Positions 18,708-28,607 of a stretch of 64,000 bases of DNA are shown one piece after another. The stretch covers positions 1 to 64,000 of the forward strand of contig JABARE010000017.1 of NCBI GenBank assembly GCA_019187365.1. Reading direction: 5' to 3'. How positions within the stretch are numbered: the stretch's first letter is position 1; every line of letters starts with the position of its first letter. The notes beneath the pieces were generated by a model. The model saw nothing but the letters and a program-made list of their open reading frames with translations, was not told where the DNA came from and made no database searches. Position numbers and translations under genes: made by a program. The stretch comes from Saprospiraceae bacterium. GTDB lineage: Bacteria; Bacteroidota; Bacteroidia; Chitinophagales; Saprospiraceae.

Positions 18708-20018
18708 CTATCCCCGTAGGATCCACTTTCCAATTTCTTTTATGCTTGCCTTTTTTCCGTACATCAGTATTCCTGTACGGTAAATCCTTCCGGCTACCCA
18801 CACCATGAAATAGCAAAAAGCAAAAAGCAGGATGACGGACACTACAATGCGCCACCAGGGTGGATCAAAGGCAAGCAATGCCGGCATGACCACCGGAGAA
18901 AAGAAGGGAAAGAACGAAGCGAAAACGGCAAGTCCGGACTCCGGCAGGCGTATGGCCTGAAACATGACGTAGATGGCAAGCAGTATGGGTATGGTGATAA
19001 AAATGGTGAGCGATTGGGCATCATTGATGTCGTCGCCGGTAGCTGCGCCGATTGCGGCAAACATAGATGCATAGAGCAGATAACCACCGATGAAATAGAC
19101 AACAAAAATGAAAGCGATCTTGATCCAATTCATCGATGCAATCTCGCGGATCATCACCAACAGCTCCTCCTGGTCGACGGGCGATTGCTGGCCCATCGGT
19201 TGGGTGGCTTCCTGCACCTGCTGTACGTCGATACCGGCTATGGTCATCCCAAAAAAGTAGATTACCGGAATGAGTACGAGCCAGATCATCAACTGCGTAA
19301 GTCCCACGAGTCCGACGCCCAATATTTTTCCCAACATGAGCTCCACAGGCCGGGCTGAAGATATGATCACTTCCACGACGCGATTCACCTTTTCATCTGC
19401 AACCGATCGCATCACCGAAGCGCCGTACAGGAAGATGATAAAAAAGATGATGTAGCCCATGGCGCCACCGATGGCTGTGGCGATTTTTCCCGTGTAGGCA
19501 GAGCGATCCTTTTCGTTGGCAGATACCGGCTCCGGGTCTATGCTGATCCGCGTATCCAGCTTTTCGAGTCTTTCCTTTTCCAGGCCAAGCAAACGGATCT
19601 TGTGGTCGCGGATTTCCTGCTGAAGCAGATTTTCCAATCGGGATTCCAGTTCGATGTCTACGGGCCTGTCCGAATAGTAGTAACTGGTGTAGTCTTGCAC
19701 TTCGACCCCTGCAAAGCGGGGAAGCACCCAGATGCCGCTGATCTCATCCCGTGCGTATCTTGCCCGGAGACTGTCCATGGATTCGGAACTCGGCGAAAAG
19801 CGGAGTTTACCCTTCTCTTCAGGAAGCTGTATGTTCATGCCACTTTCATCGACTACGGCGATCGAATAAACGGTTTCTCCCTGGTAGTTGAAAATGATGC
19901 CGACCACAATAAAGAATACGAGAAATCCCAGCGGTGTCAGCAGGGTGGTCAGAATAAATTTCCAGTTCTTGACCTTGATGAGGTACTCCCGCGCCACGAT
20001 CAATCCGAGCTTATTCAT
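18708..20018 (-). CDS. ABC-2 type transporter permease (NatB-like)
   Basis: About 436 residues from the ATG at 20018, which overlaps the last codons of the ATPase gene (ATGAATAA); a start at 20030 is also possible. It has an N-terminal membrane segment (FILTTLLTPLGFLVFFIVVG), a large extracytoplasmic domain (about residues 50-180), and then five or so membrane segments including IGGAMGYIIFFIIFLYGASV and VNRVVEVIISSARPVELMLG, the family signature of ABC-2/NatB exporters. With its ATPase it probably exports a small molecule or ion. Substrate unknown. Confidence 0.88.
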   Translation of the reverse strand: MNKLGLIVAREYLIKVKNWKFILTTLLTPLGFLVFFIVVGIIFNYQGETVYSIAVVDESGMNIQLPEEKGKLRFSPSSESMDSLRARYARDEISGIWVLPRFAGVEVQDYTSYYYSDRPVDIELESRLENLLQQEIRDHKIRLLGLEKERLEKLDTRISIDPEPVSANEKDRSAYTGKIATAIGGAMGYIIFFIIFLYGASVMRSVADEKVNRVVEVIISSARPVELMLGKILGVGLVGLTQLMIWLVLIPVIYFFGMTIAGIDVQQVQEATQPMGQQSPVDQEELLVMIREIASMNWIKIAFIFVVYFIGGYLLYASMFAAIGAATGDDINDAQSLTIFITIPILLAIYVMFQAIRLPESGLAVFASFFPFFSPVVMPALLAFDPPWWRIVVSVILLFAFCYFMVWVAGRIYRTGILMYGKKASIKEIGKWILRG

Positions 20019-20919
20019 CGTTGGAGGCATTTACGGTTTTTATGAAAATATCGCTAAAACCCGGAAGCAACTCCCGGAATGAAATGATCCCCACACCAGC
20101 ATTCAACAGATATTCCAGCAAGTGGTTGGTCGTTTGTCCCTCCCGCAAACGAACGTTCGTATGCCTTGCGGTGACAGGGAGAAAATCAAACTCGCCTTCG
20201 GAGGGTGGCGAAAAGTCAGCGTCAAAACGGACTTCAAACAGGTGTTCCTTGTACCGGTTGCGCACATCTCCCACTTCCCCCTGCAAAACGACTTTGCCGC
20301 GGTTGATGAGCACAATGTAATCACACATTTCTTCAACCTGTTCCATGCGATGGGTGGAGAACAGTATGCTGGCGCCTTCGGACTTGAGTTTCAGTATCTC
20401 GTCTTTGATCAGACTGGTGTTGATCGGATCCAGTCCGGAAAACGGCTCGTCGAGTATGATCAGCCGCGGTTGATGGCAAACCGTCGCAATGAATTGCACT
20501 TTCTGCGACATGCCCTTTGAAAGTTCTTCTACTTTCTTATTCCACCACGATTCAATCTCAAATTTCTTCATCCAGTAAACGACCCGCCGGTATGCATCTT
20601 CCTTATTCAGCCCACGGAGCCGGGTCAGAAATACGAGCTGTTCGCCAACTTTCATTTTTTTGTAAAGCCCGCGCTCTTCGGGCATGTACCCGATCGACGG
20701 ATCGCGCAAACGGTAGATGTTCTCTCCGTTCAGTTCGATTTCACCGGAATCGGCCTGGGTGATTCCGGTGATGATGCGGATGAGCGAGGTCTTCCCCGCT
20801 CCGTTGGGTCCCAGCAGACCAATGATGCAGGAGGGGGGAACGGAAAAGCTCACCCCGTCGACGGCTTTTAGCGGACCGTATTCCTTGACGACGTTCCGGA
20901 GATTGAGGACTGTTGCCAT
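20011..20919 (-). CDS. ABC transporter ATP-binding protein (NatA-like)
   Basis: 302 residues from the ATG at 20919 (a start at 20940 adds seven). Walker A GPNGAGKTS at residues 37-45, signature LSKGMSQK, Walker B LIILDEPFSGLDP and the switch His in STHRMEQVEE are all intact. The C-terminal 90 residues form the DUF4162-like extension often found in ABC-2 ATPases. It pairs with the overlapping permease gene downstream, so the two are translated together. Confidence 0.92.
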   Translation of the reverse strand: MATVLNLRNVVKEYGPLKAVDGVSFSVPPSCIIGLLGPNGAGKTSLIRIITGITQADSGEIELNGENIYRLRDPSIGYMPEERGLYKKMKVGEQLVFLTRLRGLNKEDAYRRVVYWMKKFEIESWWNKKVEELSKGMSQKVQFIATVCHQPRLIILDEPFSGLDPINTSLIKDEILKLKSEGASILFSTHRMEQVEEMCDYIVLINRGKVVLQGEVGDVRNRYKEHLFEVRFDADFSPPSEGEFDFLPVTARHTNVRLREGQTTNHLLEYLLNAGVGIISFRELLPGFSDIFIKTVNASNDE

Positions 20920-21090
20920 AATTGTGTAATGCGTTCGCAAAATAGCTACATTTTAGTCTTGGCATGAACATGCTTCTGCCAATTTAGACCATCGGCTTCC
21001 AAATGTCGTCGAAAGCAGGTCTGTAAGCGATTTAAATTGGATGTAAGCGCGTATAGATGTCCGGCGGTCTTCTGCTCGACGCTCTTCGCA

Positions 21091-21930
21091 CTATTCCTTA
21101 GGATAGGAAATGGGAGGACAGCGCAGCTTTCCAAAATAGCACACCAGGTTTACGCCAAAATTCAGGAAGGCATCGCGTTCGCGGTGGTCACCCCGCTGAG
21201 TGCCTGTGCGGCCGATCGCAGGAAGGCCATCGACCTCAACAGACCGGTCGGCCAGGGCAACGGCCAGGTCGCCTCGATTGGTCTGCAACTCCAGGTAATC
21301 GGGGAAGTAGCCGCTCACATCATCCAGGTAGTCAGTAGATGCCAGCCTGTAACCCAGGTCCAGGTTGAGGCTCCAGTTGCTGCTGATATCGACCTTCAGG
21401 CCGCCGCCGATGAGCCAGGCTCCTGCTATTTCATTGTACTCCTGCCCGGGAAGCTGCCCTTCGGTACCCAGCTCTCGGAGCGAAACGGATTCACCCTGGT
21501 AATGCGTCATCGGCTGGTAATAAAAAAATGAATATCCACCGTACATATAGGGCGTGATGAAGTCCTCTCGCGAACCGTGGCGCAGCGGGAAAAAGTTGAA
21601 TTCCAGGGCAGTAGCCAATTCGAAAACATTCGCAAAAAAACTCAGGTTTCTCCTTAGGTCAAATGCATTGCGGGAATGAGCATCGTCTCCGGCCAGCCGG
21701 TGGTAATTCAACTGCATGCGGGCGGCAATCCGGGAATCAAAATTATATCGCCCGGTAATTCCACCGGCCAGCCCCGGCTGGTCGAAACGGTAGAGGTTGT
21801 TGAGGTCGCCAAAATATTGAGAGCTGCCCAGCCAGACTCCCAACTCAGGCCCCCGCTGCGATAGGAGCGGCTGAAGGGCGAGCAGAACAAAGCCAAGGAT
21901 GGCCACCGGCCGGTGCAAGTGCAATTTCAT
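21091..21930 (-). CDS. Outer-membrane beta-barrel protein, DUF6089-like
   Basis: 279 residues from the ATG at 21930: MKLHLHRPVAILGFVLLALQ is a signal peptide ending near LLSQRG. The mature protein opens with ELGVWLGSSQYFGDLNN and has alternating beta strands (FDSRIAARMQLNYHRL, FITPYMYGGYSFFYY, WSLNLDLGYRLA), ending in an aromatic strand NFGVNLVCYFG. This resembles the DUF6089 barrels of Bacteroidota. The longer frame to 22344 runs through nadA and is a shadow. It is the third gene after gpmI and nadA; function unknown. Confidence 0.75.
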   Translation of the reverse strand: MKLHLHRPVAILGFVLLALQPLLSQRGPELGVWLGSSQYFGDLNNLYRFDQPGLAGGITGRYNFDSRIAARMQLNYHRLAGDDAHSRNAFDLRRNLSFFANVFELATALEFNFFPLRHGSREDFITPYMYGGYSFFYYQPMTHYQGESVSLRELGTEGQLPGQEYNEIAGAWLIGGGLKVDISSNWSLNLDLGYRLASTDYLDDVSGYFPDYLELQTNRGDLAVALADRSVEVDGLPAIGRTGTQRGDHRERDAFLNFGVNLVCYFGKLRCPPISYPKE

Positions 21931-21998
21931 GGTACAATGAGGGAAAACGCAGCAAAGGTGCCGATATTTTGCAGCGATGCGGTTTCTTTTAATCGGCA

Positions 21999-23015
21999 TC
22001 ATTTCAGTCCGACCGCAGCGGAGATCTCCAGCATTCGGTCGATGCTCGCCCTCGCCTTGGCAATGACGTCTGCCGGGAGCAGGATCTCCGGCTGCTCGTA
22101 TTTCATGCAGAGGTAGAGCTTCTCCATGGTATTGAGCTTCATGAACGGGCATTCGTTGCAGGCGCAGGTGTTTTCCGGCGGTGCCGGAATGAAGGTTTTT
22201 CCAGGGCACTTGAGTTGCATCTGGTGAAGGATCCCGCTCTCCGTAGCCACGATAAACTCTGTGGCAGGGTCCCTTTGAACAAATTGAAGCAATCCGCTGG
22301 TGGAGCCAATGAAATCGGCTATGCGGAGCACGGGCTCTTCGCATTCGGGGTGGGCGATCAGTTTAGCATCCGGATACCTGACTTTCAGGGCGGTTATCTT
22401 TTCAATTGAGAATATTTCGTGTACGATGCAGACCCCATCCCACTTGACGAGCGACCTTCCAGTCACTTTTTCAAGGTATGCTCCGAGGTTTTTATCCGGG
22501 GCGAAAACGATGCCCTTCTCCGGCGGGATCGACCGAATGATGTGCGCTGCATTCGATGAGGTGCAACAGATGTCCGTCATCGTCTTCAACGCCGCAGTGC
22601 AGTTGACGTAGCTCACCACGACATGGTCCGGATACTTTTCCAGAAACTTCGAAAACACTGGTGCAGGACAGGAATCGGCGAGGGAGCATCCTGCTTTGAG
22701 ATCCGGCACGACAACCTTTTTCTCCGGTGACAGAATTTTTGCTGTTTCAGCCATAAAATGGACCCCTGCAAAAGCGATCATATCTGCTTTTGTTCTCGCC
22801 GCCTCCTGCGACAATTGCAGGCTGTCACCGACAAAATCGGCTACATCCTGAATTTCCGATTCCTGGTAGTAGTGTGCCAGGACCACGGCGTTTTTTTCCC
22901 TTTTAAGGCGCTGGATTTCAGCTTCCAGGTCAAGTGTAGGATCAATGTCGATTTCGAGATAACCCTTTTCGGCAAGCTGCGATAAACCAGGAATGGGTTG
23001 GGATGAATGGGTCAT
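21999..23015 (-). CDS. nadA: Quinolinate synthase A
   Basis: 338 residues from the ATG at 23015, which overlaps the gpmI stop as ATGA. NadA condenses iminoaspartate with dihydroxyacetone phosphate to quinolinate in NAD synthesis and holds a [4Fe-4S] cluster. Visible motifs are [55 protein letters not shown] and [13 protein letters not shown], which include the family's conserved cluster Cys residues. No nadB or nadC is adjacent. Coupling to gpmI suggests cotranscription. Confidence 0.96.
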   Translation of the reverse strand: MTHSSQPIPGLSQLAEKGYLEIDIDPTLDLEAEIQRLKREKNAVVLAHYYQESEIQDVADFVGDSLQLSQEAARTKADMIAFAGVHFMAETAKILSPEKKVVVPDLKAGCSLADSCPAPVFSKFLEKYPDHVVVSYVNCTAALKTMTDICCTSSNAAHIIRSIPPEKGIVFAPDKNLGAYLEKVTGRSLVKWDGVCIVHEIFSIEKITALKVRYPDAKLIAHPECEEPVLRIADFIGSTSGLLQFVQRDPATEFIVATESGILHQMQLKCPGKTFIPAPPENTCACNECPFMKLNTMEKLYLCMKYEQPEILLPADVIAKARASIDRMLEISAAVGLK

Positions 23016-24547
23016 ATAACTTCCGTTTTGATCAAAAGGGAATTTCCGGTCATTTCCACTGGTACGGGAAGGCCAAGCAATTCGAGCAGGGTGGGTGCAA
23101 TGTCCGCCAGTTTGCCGTTGCCGATGGAACCTGGTGCCTTGTCGGGGGTAAGCAGAATACAGGGCACGGGGTTTTTCGTGTGGGCGGTATTGGGCGACCC
23201 GTCTTCGTTGATCATGTAATCGGCATTTCCGTGGTCCGCAAGAATGATGATGGCAAATCCCCTGGCAAGGGCAGTGTCGGTGATTTTGGCCAGGCACTGA
23301 TCGACGGTCTCCACTGCCGCGACGGCTGCAGCAAAAACGCCCGTATGACCAACCATGTCGGCATTGGCAAAGTTGAGGCAAACAAAATCCGGGCAGTCGG
23401 CCTGCAGTTCTTCCATCAGCGCATGGGTGACTTCGTGCGCACTCATTTCCGGCTGCAGGTCGTAGGTGGCCACCTTCGGAGAGGGGATGAGTCTCCGGCG
23501 CTCTCCCGAATACGGCCGCTCCCTCCCACCCGAAAAAAAGAAACTCACGTGGGGGTATTTCTCCGTCTCGGCAATGCGCAACTGGCTGAGCCCAAAACGC
23601 GAAAGGCATTCTCCAAGGGTATTGTTGAGAATCTGGCTGTCAAACAGGACCCCGACATTGCGGAATTTTTCATCGTACCGCGTCATGGTGGTGTAAAAGA
23701 GTGGAAGCGCCTTGAGATCTTCGGGTTTGGTGAAACCCTCTTGCGACAAGGCCTCCGTCAATTGCCGGAGGCGGTCGGTGCGAAAATTGAAACAAAGTAC
23801 GCCGTCGCCCGGACGCACAAGCCCTTCTGTGGAATCTCCCACTTTAGAGGCTTCGATAAACTCGTCTGTGACGCCGCGGTCGTAGCTGTCCTGTATGGCG
23901 CCGGAGGCCGTTGCGTAGAAGTGGCCGGTTCCATGGAGGAGAAGGGAATAGGCAGCACGGATGCGCTCCCACCGCTTGTCGCGATCCATGGCATAATAGC
24001 GGCCAATAAGGCTTGCAATTTTGGCAGGTCGCCCTTCCAGAAATTTTTCCAGGGATTCAATGTACGCTTTGCCACTGTGAGGGTCTGTGTCGCGCCCATC
24101 GGTGATGGCGTGTATGAAAATTTTATGTACCCCCAATTGCTGAAGACATTCGACGAGACGGAAGAGGTGGTTCAGCTGGCTGTGCACTCCACCGTCTGAG
24201 ACCAGTCCAACGAGGTGACAGGGGCGGTCTTTGTCAATGCAGTGTGCCGCCAGCGCTGCCAATCCGGGGTTGTGGGCCAACTCTCCCTTGGTGATCGCCC
24301 GGTCGATGAGGCTGAGATCCTGGTATACAATGCGGCCTGCTCCGAGGTTGAGGTGCCCGACTTCGGAATTTCCCATTTGGCCTGGGGGTAAACCAACCGC
24401 TTCGCCATGGGTGGTCAGCGTGCTGGAAGGATATTCACCCAGCAGGCGGTCAAAATGGGGTGTGTTGGCCTTCAGGATGGCATCTGCACCGGGATTCTGC
24501 CCGATGCCCCATCCGTCGAGAACGATTAACATGGCCCTGGAATACAT
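23012..24547 (-). CDS. gpmI: 2,3-bisphosphoglycerate-independent phosphoglycerate mutase
   Basis: 511 residues from the ATG at 24547, close to the usual length of about 514. GpmI interconverts 3- and 2-phosphoglycerate through a phosphoserine intermediate with two Mn ions. The first metal Asp lies in [11 protein letters not shown], the nucleophile Ser in [14 protein letters not shown] (about residue 61), and later ligands in [27 protein letters not shown] and ILADHGNAD, with [10 protein letters not shown] near the end. The frame continues upstream to 24628 without conserved sequence. First gene of gpmI-nadA-barrel. Confidence 0.96.
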   Translation of the reverse strand: MYSRAMLIVLDGWGIGQNPGADAILKANTPHFDRLLGEYPSSTLTTHGEAVGLPPGQMGNSEVGHLNLGAGRIVYQDLSLIDRAITKGELAHNPGLAALAAHCIDKDRPCHLVGLVSDGGVHSQLNHLFRLVECLQQLGVHKIFIHAITDGRDTDPHSGKAYIESLEKFLEGRPAKIASLIGRYYAMDRDKRWERIRAAYSLLLHGTGHFYATASGAIQDSYDRGVTDEFIEASKVGDSTEGLVRPGDGVLCFNFRTDRLRQLTEALSQEGFTKPEDLKALPLFYTTMTRYDEKFRNVGVLFDSQILNNTLGECLSRFGLSQLRIAETEKYPHVSFFFSGGRERPYSGERRRLIPSPKVATYDLQPEMSAHEVTHALMEELQADCPDFVCLNFANADMVGHTGVFAAAVAAVETVDQCLAKITDTALARGFAIIILADHGNADYMINEDGSPNTAHTKNPVPCILLTPDKAPGSIGNGKLADIAPTLLELLGLPVPVEMTGNSLLIKTEVI

Positions 24548-24711
24548 GGTATGCTGAAAACAATATTTTCCGGCGCAAAGTTGCCTTGATTTTCCCAATC
24601 TGATGGTCAAAAGAATGACCCTGTCCATCCGGGTCCAATTGGCACATTTAACATAACTTTAAGCCCGCTATGAAACGCTTCGGTGCAAATGCCCGTATAC
24701 ATTTTAAATAC

Positions 24712-25095
24712 ATGCGCACATTCATTGTTTTGTTGACCATCCTGATCCCTGTTTTTTGCGGGGCTCAGGCATTTCAGCCCTTTTTTGACCTGATCCGCAA
24801 ATCCGACCTAAAGGGGCTCGAAGGCATGATGGATCCAAAAATTCAGTACTGCTTCAACGACCAGTTGGAAGTTGCCGATAAAGCCATTGCGCTCAAGGCA
24901 TTGCGCGCATTTCTCGACCGGAATGCTCCCAAATCCATCCAACCCGTTCACAAGGGCAACGCCAAAGGCGACGAAGCGGGCTTTGCCATAGCCACTATGG
25001 AAGCACAGAATGGAAGGCGTTTCAGGATCTATCTGTACGGTGAGCCATCGAGCGGACGCATGCGCATCAAGGAATTGCGCATCGACCCCCTATAG
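24712..25095 (+). CDS. DUF4783-like exported protein
   Basis: About 127 residues from the ATG at 24712, beginning with a signal peptide MRTFIVLLTILIPVFCGAQA. The mature part (FFDLIRKSDLKGLEGMMDPK, VADKAIALKALRAFLDR, HKGNAKGDEAGFAIATMEAQ) has the look of the small DUF4783 proteins of Bacteroidota, an NTF2/SnoaL-like fold with no catalytic residues known to me. A start at 24670 would place 14 more residues before the signal and is less likely. Divergent from gpmI. Confidence 0.75.
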   Translation: MRTFIVLLTILIPVFCGAQAFQPFFDLIRKSDLKGLEGMMDPKIQYCFNDQLEVADKAIALKALRAFLDRNAPKSIQPVHKGNAKGDEAGFAIATMEAQNGRRFRIYLYGEPSSGRMRIKELRIDPL

Positions 25096-25243
25096 CAGAT
25101 TCGGGAATACGCGGCACTGCATGACCTGCCTCTGATCCTTCAACCATTTTTAAAAGATCTTGTTTGGTTACCGCAGCTGCATGCTGGCCGCTGCGCTCAA
25201 CAGGAACCTGACCAACGCGTCTTAAAAAAACAAATCGAAGTAT

Positions 25244-25666
25244 ATGCAAATTACCAGAACCTCCTCCGCACATTGGAAAGGAAGCGGAAAAGCGGGAAAC
25301 GGCACCTTAAGGACGCCCAGCGGAGTGCTGCAAGATGCCCCATATTCCTATCCCACGCGCTTTGAGGACAAGCCGGGAACCAATCCGGAAGAACTCATTG
25401 GGGCTGCCCACGCGGGATGCTTCTCGATGAAGCTGGCCTTTATACTGCAGGCTGCGGGCATTGAAGCAGAAAACATCCACACCGAAGCAACGGTGGTGTT
25501 GGAAAACGGCAGCATTCCATCGATCCATTTGCGAACACGCGTTCGGGCTTTCGGACTTTCAACTTCCAAACTGGCCGAACTGGCTGCAGACGCAAAAACA
25601 AACTGCCCCGTTTCAAAACTTTTTAACGCCGCCATTTCGCTGGAAACCGTCCTTGAAGCAGACTGA
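25244..25666 (+). CDS. OsmC/Ohr family peroxiredoxin-like protein
   Basis: 140 residues. The two redox Cys of the family are visible: Cys59 in AAHAGCFSMKLAF and Cys121 in TNCPVSKLFNAA. The N-terminal GNGTLRTPSGVLQDAPYSYP segment and length match OsmC-type proteins that reduce organic hydroperoxides using thiols. It lies 47 bp before the SDR gene on the same strand, so the two may be cotranscribed. Confidence 0.9.
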   Translation: MQITRTSSAHWKGSGKAGNGTLRTPSGVLQDAPYSYPTRFEDKPGTNPEELIGAAHAGCFSMKLAFILQAAGIEAENIHTEATVVLENGSIPSIHLRTRVRAFGLSTSKLAELAADAKTNCPVSKLFNAAISLETVLEAD

Positions 25667-25713
25667 GGGAATAACCGGGAAACGCACATCATTCACCTTA
25701 CCCGAAAGTAAAT

Positions 25714-26376
25714 ATGCAAACCAAACCATTGGCCATCATACTGGGTGCTGGACCCGGTATCAGTCAGGGCGTTGCACGCCGTTTTGGAAGAGAGGGATTT
25801 CACATGGTCCTCGCTGCGCGCCGGCCGGATCAGCTCGATGAGCTGTGCACAGAACTTCGCGGACAGGGCATCAGCTGCGAAGGTCGAGCTGTGGATCTCA
25901 CCGACGCCACCGCAGTTAATCAGCTCATAGACGCCCTGGGCTCGGAACGCCAGCTTCCCGAGATGGTGTTGTTCAATGCTTCAGCCATGCATGTCTGCGA
26001 CGTACTTGAAGAAGACTGGGAAGTAATCCGTGGCTGTTTTGAAGTATGCGTGGCAGGAGCTTTTCACGTTGCGCGACGCCTTATGCCCACCATGCTATCT
26101 GAAAACCGCGGCAAGTTGTTCTTTACCGGGGGAGGAACGGCCCTCCGGGGTGAGCCCATGATGTCATCATTGAGCATTGGCAAAGCGGGCATGCGAAACC
26201 TGGTGCAGGCGCTGGCGCGCAGAGCGGAAGGAAGCAATGTACACGTTGCACAGGTCACCGTGCGCGGGAGAGTCCATCCTGAGGATCCCAAATTCAATCC
26301 CGATGCGATTGCCGAAACCTACTGGGGGCTCTATCGGCAGGCCCCCGGCGAATATACCCATGAGGTAATGTACTGA
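25714..26376 (+). CDS. SDR-family protein lacking the catalytic Ser and Tyr
   Basis: 220 residues with a Rossmann fold. The cofactor motif GAGPGISQGVARRFG is present near residue 11, and LAARRPDQL follows the second strand. LFNASA stands in the NAG position. Where active SDR enzymes have Tyr-x-x-x-Lys, this protein has Leu-Ser-Ile-Gly-Lys (Lys at about 157), and the upstream Ser position is Gly in FFTGGGTAL. It may bind NAD(P) without the usual dehydrogenase chemistry. Substrate unknown. It follows the OsmC gene closely. Confidence 0.8.
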   Translation: MQTKPLAIILGAGPGISQGVARRFGREGFHMVLAARRPDQLDELCTELRGQGISCEGRAVDLTDATAVNQLIDALGSERQLPEMVLFNASAMHVCDVLEEDWEVIRGCFEVCVAGAFHVARRLMPTMLSENRGKLFFTGGGTALRGEPMMSSLSIGKAGMRNLVQALARRAEGSNVHVAQVTVRGRVHPEDPKFNPDAIAETYWGLYRQAPGEYTHEVMY

Positions 26377-26452
26377 ACCGCTGCTCCTTTGCGGGGCTCT
26401 TCTCCAACAGCGGAAACGTCACGGTCATCATCTGTTGTGCGAAATAAAAATT

Positions 26453-26506
26453 AACTAACGTTAATTAGTATCACAAACGTTAGTTAGTACTACCTCTCGT
26501 TAGTTT
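26453..26506. repeat. Cluster of AACGTT-centred palindromic repeats
   Basis: AACTAACGTT (26453-26462) and AACGTTAGTT (26476-26485) form an inverted repeat with a 13-bp spacer; a further half-site TCGTTAGTTTT follows at about 26498. The cluster lies between the convergent SDR and fibronectin-III genes. It has no clear T-run, so it is not an obvious terminator. Similar palindromes recur elsewhere in the window. Confidence 0.6.
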
Positions 26507-26548
26507 TATGTGTACATACGCAGATTCCATTCTGCATTATCCATCCGG

Positions 26549-28594
26549 CTATTTAACAGAGATCACTTCGCTGAACTCACTCTGCCACCCCTCATCGTTG
26601 ATCACCTTGATGCGGTAGCGGACAGAATCTGATAAAGAGGAGTATCCTTCGCGATATTCCGTTGTGGCCTTCAGCACTTTGTGGGTAACAAACGATTGGC
26701 TTTTTGTTGCGCGATAAAGCACAAAGGTCTGTTGTTGTTTGTTCGGGTAGTTCCAGTAAAGCGACACTTGCTTACGGCTCGTGTCCACTTCGACGACAAC
26801 TTTGGAAACGGGCTTCAGGGTTTTGTCCAGGTAAGCCCTCAGAGACAGAACGGAGAGCCTTCCGGAACGAAGGCCCGCATCGTCTTCGGCTTCCATAGTG
26901 TACTCATACGTCTCCCCTGGTTTCAGGTCCTTATCCAGGTACTGTCCGGCCGGAACAGTCGAAGGGCAGTCGAACACTGAAATGAAGTTCTGGTCTCCCC
27001 TTTTCCTTCGCAACAGGTAATTCCGCCTGACATCGTGCGAAGAGCTGTTGTTCCAACGGATCAAATTGCCATTCTTATCGGACACGGAACCAGTAAAAAC
27101 GGGGGCACTCGGCGGCACCAGGTCCGGCTTGCGCAGGTGGAGCACTTTTGAATACTGCGAATAATTCGAGCGGTGATCAATCGCCACAATTTTGTAGTAA
27201 ATGTCTTCGGTCAAAACATTCAGCGGCAGGGTGTCGGTCCAAAAAGTATCGCGCAAGGGCTCTCCCGTCCGGTTGATGTAGGTCTGTTTGGGGTGGTTGC
27301 TCGAATGGACGTAATACCCTTTGAGATCGGGCTCAGGGCCCAGCTTCCACGACAGGGTCACCACACCGTTGGTGTCGACAGACCCCGTAACGCCTTCGGG
27401 TGCCCCGGGCGGAATGCTGTCGATGATCGTGCCGTAATTGGGAAAGCTTACGTTGACGTTGTTCTCCGCATCAAATACCCCTATCCAATAGTAGTTGTTG
27501 ATCATCTCATTGCAGGTCGAATCGATGTAACTCCTCGCATTTTTTGGCAGGGGGCCATGGGTAATTTCGACAAATTCCTTTTGCTTTTCGTTCGATTTTG
27601 AAATGCGGAAGCCCTCGATGTCCTGTTGAGCTACCCTCCAACTGATCTTCATCAATCCGTTGCCCAGATACTCAAAACGAACATCGGTGGGCGCATCCGG
27701 AGGGGTGCGGTCGCGACCTTGTGCATGAATCACATCCGACATTGGGCCCAGGTTTCCAAAGGAAGTCAGACCCTCTATCCGGTAAGATGCAGGCCGGTAG
27801 TTTTCGGTCAGAGAGTCCCTGTAAATGAAGTAATCACTTTTTTTATATCCGGTGGAAGCAACCGGTGCACCGTTTAATTTTTCCCACTTCTGTTTCCTTT
27901 CATTCAGACGATACACGTTGAACGCACTGTAGAACTCTTTATAAATGTCTCGCTTCCACAGCAACTCGACTTTGCGTTCGCCTTCGTTTACCGTATCCAC
28001 AATTACCTTAGGATACTCCGTAGGTTTAGCCGCCAGGGCAATGACTGCGCCGGTTACCTGCACCGTATTCGGGCTTACCCTGTACAAATAATGCTCTCCG
28101 GCAATGGCGCTGGCATCTTCAAAACGCATTGCGGCAAAGAGAGCAGCGTCGCGACTGTATTCTGAGGCCAGTACGCAGGCGGCGTAAAGGTTACTGAGTT
28201 CGGCACTCTTATCCTGAATGGACTTTATAGAAAACTCCCTGGGGTTGACTTTGCCGTGGATGGCCTGTCCGGCTACCATCAGCAAGGTATCCGTCGGATT
28301 GGCTTTCACTTTCCTCCGCCAGCTCTCCAAAGATTGCGGCCTCAGGCTGTCGGCCAGCGTCGTCCACTGAATTCCGCCTTCCACTCCCTCACGGAACACG
28401 GCACGTTCGATTTTATATCCGTAGTAATTGCAAACCCTCCAGGAACCTGGGGAGGAATGGGCCCAGCGCAAGACCAGGCCATATCCTTCCAGGTATGCCC
28501 CTGTAAGCTTTATCGAAAACTGCGTTGTATCGTCTGCTGCAAAAGCAGAATGGACCACAGCAAGTACTAAAATCAGGGTTCTGAAAGCTTGCAT
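26549..28594 (-). CDS. Secreted fibronectin type III repeat protein
   Basis: 681 residues with a signal peptide (MQAFRTLILVLAVVHSAFA). The N-terminal third is a globular region of unknown type. From about residue 205 onward there are roughly five fibronectin-III-like domains, visible from strands such as VELLWKRDIYKEFYSAFNVY, GLMKISWRVAQQDIEGFRIS, GVVTLSWKLGPEPDLKGYYV and KQVSLYWNYPNKQQQTFVLY. There is no T9SS sorting domain, so it may stay in the periplasm or join a surface complex. It starts 13 bp after the 2418-residue giant gene and is the last gene of the operon that begins at 40979. Confidence 0.85.
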   Translation of the reverse strand: MQAFRTLILVLAVVHSAFAADDTTQFSIKLTGAYLEGYGLVLRWAHSSPGSWRVCNYYGYKIERAVFREGVEGGIQWTTLADSLRPQSLESWRRKVKANPTDTLLMVAGQAIHGKVNPREFSIKSIQDKSAELSNLYAACVLASEYSRDAALFAAMRFEDASAIAGEHYLYRVSPNTVQVTGAVIALAAKPTEYPKVIVDTVNEGERKVELLWKRDIYKEFYSAFNVYRLNERKQKWEKLNGAPVASTGYKKSDYFIYRDSLTENYRPASYRIEGLTSFGNLGPMSDVIHAQGRDRTPPDAPTDVRFEYLGNGLMKISWRVAQQDIEGFRISKSNEKQKEFVEITHGPLPKNARSYIDSTCNEMINNYYWIGVFDAENNVNVSFPNYGTIIDSIPPGAPEGVTGSVDTNGVVTLSWKLGPEPDLKGYYVHSSNHPKQTYINRTGEPLRDTFWTDTLPLNVLTEDIYYKIVAIDHRSNYSQYSKVLHLRKPDLVPPSAPVFTGSVSDKNGNLIRWNNSSSHDVRRNYLLRRKRGDQNFISVFDCPSTVPAGQYLDKDLKPGETYEYTMEAEDDAGLRSGRLSVLSLRAYLDKTLKPVSKVVVEVDTSRKQVSLYWNYPNKQQQTFVLYRATKSQSFVTHKVLKATTEYREGYSSLSDSVRYRIKVINDEGWQSEFSEVISVK

Positions 28595-28607
28595 CGTTGC
28601 TCACATT

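Noticed and set aside
21999..23609. 536-residue extended frame of nadA
   Set aside because: The extra N-terminal part lies in gpmI; the ATG at 23015 with ATGA overlap and the NadA start fit better.
23003..24199. 398-residue open frame on the plus strand
   Set aside because: It lies opposite gpmI, which has all family motifs; the plus frame has no recognisable domain and is a shadow of biased codon use.
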